From Kushneria indalinina DSM 14324 (GTDB lineage Bacteria; Pseudomonadota; Gammaproteobacteria; Pseudomonadales; Halomonadaceae): a stretch of DNA of 64,000 nt. A program made the position numbers and the translations under genes. The stretch lies in the NCBI RefSeq assembly GCF_003385845.1, contig NZ_QRDJ01000008.1:310001-374000 (forward strand), read 5' to 3'. The number at the start of each line of letters is the position of its first letter. Positions within the stretch are counted from its first letter, which is position 1. This document shows positions 63,356-64,000 of the stretch, one piece after another. Below the pieces are notes generated by a model that saw only the letters and a program-made list of their open reading frames with translations, was not told the origin of the DNA and did not search any database.

Positions 63356-64000
63356 GTGGTGATCCGATCGCGCTGTTGCTGGCGCCGTTTGATTACGAGT
63401 TCATGACGCGCGGCATTCTGGTCGGCACGCTGATCGGCGCCGTGTGTGGCTGGCTCTCCTGCTATGTGGTGCTCAAGGGCTGGTCGCTTTTGGGCGATGC
63501 GCTCTCCCACGCCGTGGTGCCGGGTATTGCGATCGCCTACGCGCTCGGCCTGCCGTTCGCGCCGGCCGCCTTTATCAGCGCATTGCTGGCCGTCGGCGGC
63601 ATCGGCTTGATCAAGGGGCAGGGCGCCCTGAAAAACGATGCCGCCATTGGCGTGGTCTTCTCTGCCTTTCTCGCGCTGGGGCTGGTGCTGATCTCGCTCA
63701 ACCCGAGCGGTGTGCAGCTCAGCACGATTCTTTTTGGCAACCTGCTGGGCATCGGTAGTGCCGAAACCGTGCAACTGGTCATCATCTCGCTGGTCTGTCT
63801 CGTGGCGCTGTCGCTGCGCTGGAAGGATCTGATGCTGTACTGCTTCGATGAGGGGCACGCCCGGGTCATGGGGCTTAACACTGTCTGGCTTAACGCGCTG
63901 CTGCTGTCGATGCTTTCGTTGATGACCGTGGGGGCGCTGCAGGCTGTCGGGGCGCTGCTGGTGGTGGCGATGCTGATCACGCCCGGCGCCTGCGCCTGGC
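63352..64000 (+). CDS. Mn/Fe-type ABC importer permease (cut by window edge)
   Basis: The first 216 residues of a metal ABC permease of the ABC-3 family. GWLSCYVVLKGWSLLGDALSHAVVPGIAIAYALG is the conserved segment of MntB/ZnuB proteins, and at least six helices are visible before the edge. The ATG overlaps the ATPase stop by ATGA. A second permease gene often follows in Mn/Fe systems but would lie outside the window. Confidence 0.93.
   Translation, partial: MSGDPIALLLAPFDYEFMTRGILVGTLIGAVCGWLSCYVVLKGWSLLGDALSHAVVPGIAIAYALGLPFAPAAFISALLAVGGIGLIKGQGALKNDAAIGVVFSAFLALGLVLISLNPSGVQLSTILFGNLLGIGSAETVQLVIISLVCLVALSLRWKDLMLYCFDEGHARVMGLNTVWLNALLLSMLSLMTVGALQAVGALLVVAMLITPGACAW

Overview
The window reads as chromosomal DNA of a moderately halophilic gammaproteobacterium. 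Halomonadaceae (Halomonas, Kushneria or a relative) is the best guess. The reasons are the high GC content, dense operons with ATGA start/stop overlaps, an Entner-Doudoroff glucose gene set (zwf-pgl-eda, glk, gapA), TRAP and sodium-symporter uptake, and an aryl-polyene-type pigment cluster. The genus is inference from gene content, not measured.

Layout. 1-6.4 kb: a glucose-6-phosphate dehydrogenase cut by the left edge, a potassium channel, argC, a small DUF2188-like gene, a PAS-GGDEF diguanylate cyclase, a short NlpE-like lipoprotein and tRNA-Ser(CGA). 6.4-9.6 kb: a DUF2076 protein, a HAD phosphatase, KDG kinase (kdgK) and dps. 9.8-19.6 kb: a hexuronate/mannonate locus with a sodium symporter, a FadR/UxuR-type regulator beside a clear operator, two unrelated mannonate dehydratases (ManD and UxuA), a TRAP transporter and UxuB. 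Its product, KDG, would be handled by kdgK at 8 kb and eda at 49 kb. 19.6-27 kb: a QueC-like PP-loop protein, NfeD plus slipin, YceI, a SulP transporter behind a hairpin-rich leader with a universal stress protein, and an exported small protein and a methyltransferase.

27.1-39.6 kb: one long minus-strand operon of 13 genes that matches an aryl polyene (APE) cluster: chain-length factor, ACP, COG4648 membrane protein, a fused AMP-ligase/dehydratase, glycosyltransferase, acyltransferase, LolA-like carrier, MMPL exporter, halogenase-like flavoprotein, DUF3261 lipoprotein, ketosynthase, dehydratase and ketoreductase. Compared with the described E. coli and Xenorhabdus clusters it looks trimmed: one ACP, no second full ketosynthase and no thioesterase. 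A divergent Tat-exported beta-helix protein follows.

41.5-46.2 kb: a PhnCDE-type ABC transporter with a tandem-fused permease, and a sugar MFS porter. 46.8-54.2 kb: zwf2-pgl-eda, an aldo/keto reductase-fold protein that has lost its catalytic residues, hexose-6-phosphate mutarotase with glucokinase, and gapA. 54.3-64 kb: haloacid dehalogenase, a secreted dienelactone hydrolase, pncB, a COG3146 protein, a fasciclin protein, a DUF1007-NicO metal transporter pair, and a divergent Mn/Fe-type ABC importer running off the right edge. The last two share a 16-bp palindrome.

No CRISPR array, insertion sequence, prophage or classical defence system was seen. The strongest leads for novelty are the halogenase-bearing compact APE operon, the catalytically dead aldo/keto reductase, the structured SulP leader and the doubled mannonate dehydratases.
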